Below, in pieces: positions 29,443-33,771 of a stretch of DNA of 33,771 bases; position 1 is the stretch's first letter; each line of letters opens with the position of its first letter. This DNA comes from Propionibacteriaceae bacterium (GTDB lineage Bacteria; Actinomycetota; Actinomycetes; Propionibacteriales; Propionibacteriaceae). The stretch covers positions 1-33,771 of the forward strand of contig JADLEH010000045.1 in the NCBI GenBank assembly GCA_020846255.1, written 5' to 3'. Below the pieces are notes generated by a model, which was given only the letters and a program-made list of their open reading frames with translations, was not told the origin of the DNA and searched no databases. The position numbers and the translations under genes were made by a program.

Positions 29443-30923
29443 CAGCTCACGCCGTTCAGCAGCCGGATCCCCAGCGTCATCGCCTTCGCGTAGCCCTCGT
29501 TCCCGACCTTCGCCGGCGGGGCGATCGGGTGCAGCCGCTGGACGGCGATCGTCTGCGGCTCGGTGTACTTCAGCAGGCCGTGACCGCCGTGGCGCCGACC
29601 GACCCCGGACTCGCCCATGCCGCCGATCGGTGCTGCGTGCGAACCCCAGGTGGCCGCGTAGCCCTCGTTCACGTTCACCGTCCCGGCGCGCACCCGCGCT
29701 GCGATCTCCGGCCCCCGCCGCGCCGACCAGACACTCGCGTTCAGCCCGTAGCGGCTGTCATTGGCCCGGGCCACCGCCTCATCGTCGGACTCGACCCGGT
29801 AGACGGCGAGCACCGGCCCGAAGGTCTCCTCCCGGCAGAGCAGCATCTCCTCGGTGATGTCGGTGAGCACCGTCGGCTCGTAGCAGTACGGGCCGAGGTC
29901 GGGGCGGGCCCGGCCGCCGGCCAGCACGGTCGCGCCCTTCGACACCGCGTCCATCACGTGGGCGGAGACGGTTGCGAGCTGCCTTGCCGAGGCCAGCGAA
30001 CCCACGTCGACCTTCCAGTCGTAGCCGACGCCGAGGCGCAGGCCGGAGACCTCGGCCAGCAGTTCGGTGAGGTACTCCTCGTAGACGGCACGGTGGACGT
30101 AGGCCCGCTCGATCCCGACGCAGACCTGGCCGGTGTTGGCGAAGGCGGCGCGAACCGTGCCGGCCGCGGCGGCTGCGATGTCGGCGTCGGCCAGCACCAG
30201 CAGCGGGTTCTTGCCGCCGAGCTCGCCGGAGAAGCCGATCAGCCGGTCGGCGCAGGCACTGGCCAGGAGGCGCCCGGTGGCCGTGGAGCCGGTGAACATC
30301 AGGAAGTCGACGCCGGCGACGAGTGCCGGGCCGAGGTCGGCGCCCGACCCGGGCAGCACCTGGAACAGCCCGTCCGGCAGTCCGGCCTCGGCGAGCAGTT
30401 CGGCGAGCAGCAGGGCGGTGAACGGGGTCTGGGAGTCGGGCTTGAGCACGACGGCGTTGCCGGCGAGCAGGGCCTGGGCCGAGTCGCTGGCCGGCAGGTT
30501 GAACGGGTAGTTCCACGGGTTGATGATGCCGACGACCCCGAGTGGACGGTTGTGCTCCACCGCCCGGGTGAGCACCGGGATGGCCCCCCGCCGTCGACGC
30601 GCACGAAGCTGGCCGGGTGCCTCTGCTGCGAAGACCCGGGCAGCGCGGCTGGCGTCCATCACCTCCTCGAAGGCGCTCAGGCGGGCCTTGCCGGTCTCGG
30701 ACTGGATGGTGTCGAGGATCCGGTCCCTGTGGTCGAGGACGAGGCGCGCCAGGCGCCGGAAGACGCGGGCCCGGACGGTCACCGGCACGTTCTGCCAGGC
30801 GGCCTGCGCCTGCCTCGCCCGGTCGATCGCAGCGGGCACCTGCTCGGGCGGCGTCACCGGCACCGTGCCGTACACACTGTCGTCGAAGGGACAACGAACC
30901 ACCAGGTGTCGGTTGGACGACAT
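29439..30923 (-). CDS. Aldehyde dehydrogenase family, succinate-semialdehyde dehydrogenase-like
   Basis: [72 protein letters not shown] catalytic Cys, [13 protein letters not shown]. Confidence 0.9.
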   Translation of the reverse strand: MSSNRHLVVRCPFDDSVYGTVPVTPPEQVPAAIDRARQAQAAWQNVPVTVRARVFRRLARLVLDHRDRILDTIQSETGKARLSAFEEVMDASRAARVFAAEAPGQLRARRRRGAIPVLTRAVEHNRPLGVVGIINPWNYPFNLPASDSAQALLAGNAVVLKPDSQTPFTALLLAELLAEAGLPDGLFQVLPGSGADLGPALVAGVDFLMFTGSTATGRLLASACADRLIGFSGELGGKNPLLVLADADIAAAAAGTVRAAFANTGQVCVGIERAYVHRAVYEEYLTELLAEVSGLRLGVGYDWKVDVGSLASARQLATVSAHVMDAVSKGATVLAGGRARPDLGPYCYEPTVLTDITEEMLLCREETFGPVLAVYRVESDDEAVARANDSRYGLNASVWSARRGPEIAARVRAGTVNVNEGYAATWGSHAAPIGGMGESGVGRRHGGHGLLKYTEPQTIAVQRLHPIAPPAKVGNEGYAKAMTLGIRLLNGVSW

Positions 30924-31003
30924 TCTCGGCCTCCAGTCAGCTCGCTGTCAGGGTACGCGGACGCAGCCCGGCCGGCAGCCCCCGCCACGGTAGATTTGCC
31001 GCT

Positions 31004-33259
31004 GTGGCCGACACCGTGAGCAACGCCCTGCAGACCCCAGACGTGACCCAGCCCTGGTCGGAACTCGGCCTGAAGGGGGACGAGTACGACCGGATCCGCG
31101 AGATCCTTGGGCGCCGCCCGACCTCCTGCGAGCTGGCGATGTACTCAGTGATGTGGAGCGAGCACTGCTCCTACAAGTCCTCGAAGGTGCACCTGGCGAA
31201 GTTCGCAGAGGTCGGCAAGGACACCCCGCGCGGACCGCTGCTGGCCGGCATCGGCGAACAGGCCGGCGTCGTCGACGTCGGGAACGGCTGGGCGGTCACG
31301 TTCAAGATCGAGAGCCACAACCACCCGTCCTACGTCGAGCCGTACCAGGGCGCGGCCACCGGCGTCGGCGGCATCGTCCGCGACATCCTGGCCATGGGTG
31401 CCCGGCCGATCGGGGTGATGGACGCGCTGCGCTTCGGTGCGCTGGACGCCCCGGACACCGCGCGGGTGCTGCCCGGGATCGTCGCGGGAGTCGGCGGCTA
31501 CGGCAACTGCCTCGGCCTGCCGAACATCGGTGGCGAGGTCGTCTTCGACCCCACCTACTACGGCAACCCGCTGGTGAACGCGCTGTGCGTCGGCGTGCTC
31601 AGGCACGAGGACATGCACCTGGCGTTCGCCTCCGGCACCGGCAACCAGGTGATCCTCTACGGTGCGGCCACCGGCGGCGACGGCATCGGCGGGGCTTCGA
31701 TCCTGGCGTCGGAGACGTTCGAGGCGGACGGCCCGGCGAAGCGCCCGGCTGTGCAGGTCGGCGACCCGTTCATGGAGAAGCTGCTGATCGAGTGCACCCT
31801 CGAGCTCTTCGCCGCCGGGATCATCGTCGGCATCCAGGACCTGGGGGCTGCCGGCATCTCCTGCGCCACCTCGGAGCTGGCGAGCGCCGGTGACGGCGGG
31901 ATGCACGTCGACCTCGACCTGGTGCCGCTCCGGGACTCGACCCTCAGCCCGGAAGAGATCCTGATGAGCGAGTCGCAGGAGCGCATGATGGCCGTGGTCG
32001 AGCCGGGCGACGTCGCCGAGTTCATGCGGATCTGTGCCAAGTGGGACGTGCTGGCCACTGTGGTCGGTGAGGTGATCGAGGGCGACCGGCTGCTCATCGA
32101 CTGGCACGGCGAGCGCGTCGTCGACGTCGATCCGGCCACTGTCGCCCACGACGGTCCGGTCTACCACCGGCCGCTGGAACGGCCCTGGTGGATCGACGAC
32201 CTGAACGCCCGCACCGCCAACCACCTGCCAAGGGCCAGCGAGCCGGACGACCTGGCCGCGACCCTGCTGAAGCTGGTCGGGGCCCCCAACCAGGCCGACA
32301 AGTCCTGGGTGACCGACCAGTACGACCGGTACGTGCGGGGCAACTCGATCCTGGCCCAGCCGGAGGACTCGGGCATGCTTCGGATTGACGAGGAGACCGG
32401 CCTCGGCATCGCGCTGGCCACCGACTGCAACGCCCGGTTCGCGCTGCTGAACCCGTACCTGGGCGCCCAGCTGGCGCTCTGCGAGGCCTACCGCAACGTG
32501 GCCACCACCGGCGCCGAGCCGGTCGCGATCACCGACTGCCTGAACTTCGGCTCTCCTGAGGACCCGGAGGTGATGTGGCAGTTCAGCGAGGCCATCCTCG
32601 GCCTCGTGGACGCGTGCAAGGCACTGGGCACCCCGGTGACCGGTGGCAATGTGAGCTTCTACAACCAGACCGGTGGCGCGAACATCATGCCCACCCCGGT
32701 GATCGGCATGCTCGGCGTGATCGAGGACGTCGCCGACCGGATCCGGTCCGGCTTCACCACCACTGGCGACAACGTGTTCCTGGTCGGGGAGACCCGCGAG
32801 GACATGTCCGGCACGGCGTGGGCCGAGACCATCCACGGCCACCTCGGCGGGATGCCGCCGACGCCTGACTTCGACCATGAGCAGCGGCTCGCCCAGTTGC
32901 TGGTTGCCGCAGCCAAGGGCCACCTGCTGAGCTCGGCGCACGACCTGGCCGACGGCGGGCTCGCCCAGGCCCTGGTCGAGTCCTGCCTGCGCAACGACCG
33001 CTCGGTTGCGGTCACCCTCCCCGCCGGTGACGCCTGCGTGCAGCTGTTCTCCGAGACGCCGGGACGCGTGCTGGTCTCGCTGCCGAACGCGACCCTGGAC
33101 GACTTCGCCGAGCTGTGCGCCAGGCACCGCCTGCCACTCACCCGGCTGGGCGAGGTGACCAGCACCGGCTTCCTCGAGTTGCATGGCCACTTCGCGCTGC
33201 CCCTGGACGAGATCCGGCAGCGCTGGACGGCTCCCATCCCGGCGGCCATGCACGCCTGA
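31004..33259 (+). CDS. purL: Phosphoribosylformylglycinamidine synthase subunit PurL
   Basis: GTG 31004, 7 nt after [76 protein letters not shown]; 751 aa small-type PurL. Confidence 0.95.
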   Translation: MADTVSNALQTPDVTQPWSELGLKGDEYDRIREILGRRPTSCELAMYSVMWSEHCSYKSSKVHLAKFAEVGKDTPRGPLLAGIGEQAGVVDVGNGWAVTFKIESHNHPSYVEPYQGAATGVGGIVRDILAMGARPIGVMDALRFGALDAPDTARVLPGIVAGVGGYGNCLGLPNIGGEVVFDPTYYGNPLVNALCVGVLRHEDMHLAFASGTGNQVILYGAATGGDGIGGASILASETFEADGPAKRPAVQVGDPFMEKLLIECTLELFAAGIIVGIQDLGAAGISCATSELASAGDGGMHVDLDLVPLRDSTLSPEEILMSESQERMMAVVEPGDVAEFMRICAKWDVLATVVGEVIEGDRLLIDWHGERVVDVDPATVAHDGPVYHRPLERPWWIDDLNARTANHLPRASEPDDLAATLLKLVGAPNQADKSWVTDQYDRYVRGNSILAQPEDSGMLRIDEETGLGIALATDCNARFALLNPYLGAQLALCEAYRNVATTGAEPVAITDCLNFGSPEDPEVMWQFSEAILGLVDACKALGTPVTGGNVSFYNQTGGANIMPTPVIGMLGVIEDVADRIRSGFTTTGDNVFLVGETREDMSGTAWAETIHGHLGGMPPTPDFDHEQRLAQLLVAAAKGHLLSSAHDLADGGLAQALVESCLRNDRSVAVTLPAGDACVQLFSETPGRVLVSLPNATLDDFAELCARHRLPLTRLGEVTSTGFLELHGHFALPLDEIRQRWTAPIPAAMHA

Positions 33260-33322
33260 TCAGGGGAGATCCCGGGTGTCCTCGGGGTCCGCCGGCGAGG
33301 GTGCAGCACTAGGGTTGGCCAC

Positions 33323-33771
33323 ATGGAATCGTCCAGCAATCCCGAGAACACCACCAAGCTCCCCGAGGCGGAGACCGAGCCGGTAGAGGCCGAAGAGATC
33401 GTTGACCCGACCCCCGCCGAGGCGGGCGAGCCGGCACCCGAGCTGCTGATCGAAGCGGCCGAGCCCGAGGAGCAGGCAGCACCCGACCTGGCCGCCGTCG
33501 AGCCGGCGGCCCCGCCGGCACCGGCCGCGCCGAGCCTCGACCTGCCGAGCCTCGAGCTGCCGCACAACGGTGACTACACCGAGAACGTCGCCAGGGCGAG
33601 CTACGGCCAGCCCCTGCCCCAGCAGGCCCCGCCCGCTGCCGCCTACCAGACCCCCTACGCAGTGCCGGAGCCGCCGGCCCAGCCGCAGTACGGCCAGCCC
33701 CAGTACGACCAGCCCCAGTACGGGCAGCCCCAGTACGGCCAGCAGCAGCCCCAGTACGGCCAGCAGCAGCC
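33323..33771 (+). CDS. Acidic/Pro-rich protein with QYGQP repeats, truncated at right window edge
   Basis: ATG 33323, 7 nt after TAGGGT; MESSSNPENTTKLPEAETEPVEAEEIVD...AQPQYGQPQYDQPQYGQPQYGQQQPQYGQQQ; open to the window edge. Confidence 0.7.
   Translation, partial: MESSSNPENTTKLPEAETEPVEAEEIVDPTPAEAGEPAPELLIEAAEPEEQAAPDLAAVEPAAPPAPAAPSLDLPSLELPHNGDYTENVARASYGQPLPQQAPPAAAYQTPYAVPEPPAQPQYGQPQYDQPQYGQPQYGQQQPQYGQQQ
33686..33771 (+). repeat. 15-bp-unit (plus 6-bp CAG insertions) tandem coding repeat CAGTACGGCCAGCCC
   Basis: Five consecutive CAGTACG(G/A)(C/G)CAG-starting units running off the window. Confidence 0.85.

Noticed and set aside
33686-33771. Short regular repeats considered as a CRISPR array
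   Set aside because: No spacers; units are contiguous, in-frame and encode QYGQP

Overview
High-GC actinobacterial chromosomal window, probably Propionibacteriales-like by gene content and codon use. It is mostly housekeeping genes, with one accessory-looking operon at the left. Left to right: a truncated secreted Ala/Ser/Thr-rich protein (minus strand); a tightly coupled six-gene operon (475-7721) with four GT87/DUF2029-type polyprenol-dependent glycosyltransferases, a DUF4185 (GH183-like) protein and a degenerate CtaA/COX15-like membrane protein; clpB preceded by a perfect HspR (HAIR-type) inverted repeat; a membrane-anchored hypothetical; a spermidine-synthase-like protein; pyrE; lemA; a sirtuin; a DedA protein; a SpoU/TrmH methyltransferase; fba; a methyltransferase; purA, purD, purB, an exported EEP-fold protein, purC, purS and purQ; a reverse-strand block (BadF-type kinase, PabB-PabC fusion, SDR, aldehyde dehydrogenase); purL; and a truncated Q/Y/G/P-repeat protein at the right edge. 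The best candidates for something new are the GT87/DUF4185/CtaA-like operon, a symmetric divergent promoter between dedA and the trmH-like gene, a 15-bp hairpin that is both the sirtuin 3' coding end and a likely convergent terminator, a REP-like palindrome inside the end of purD, and many leaderless-type promoters. No tRNA, rRNA, CRISPR array or transposase was recognised. All calls come from reading motifs; no database search was run.
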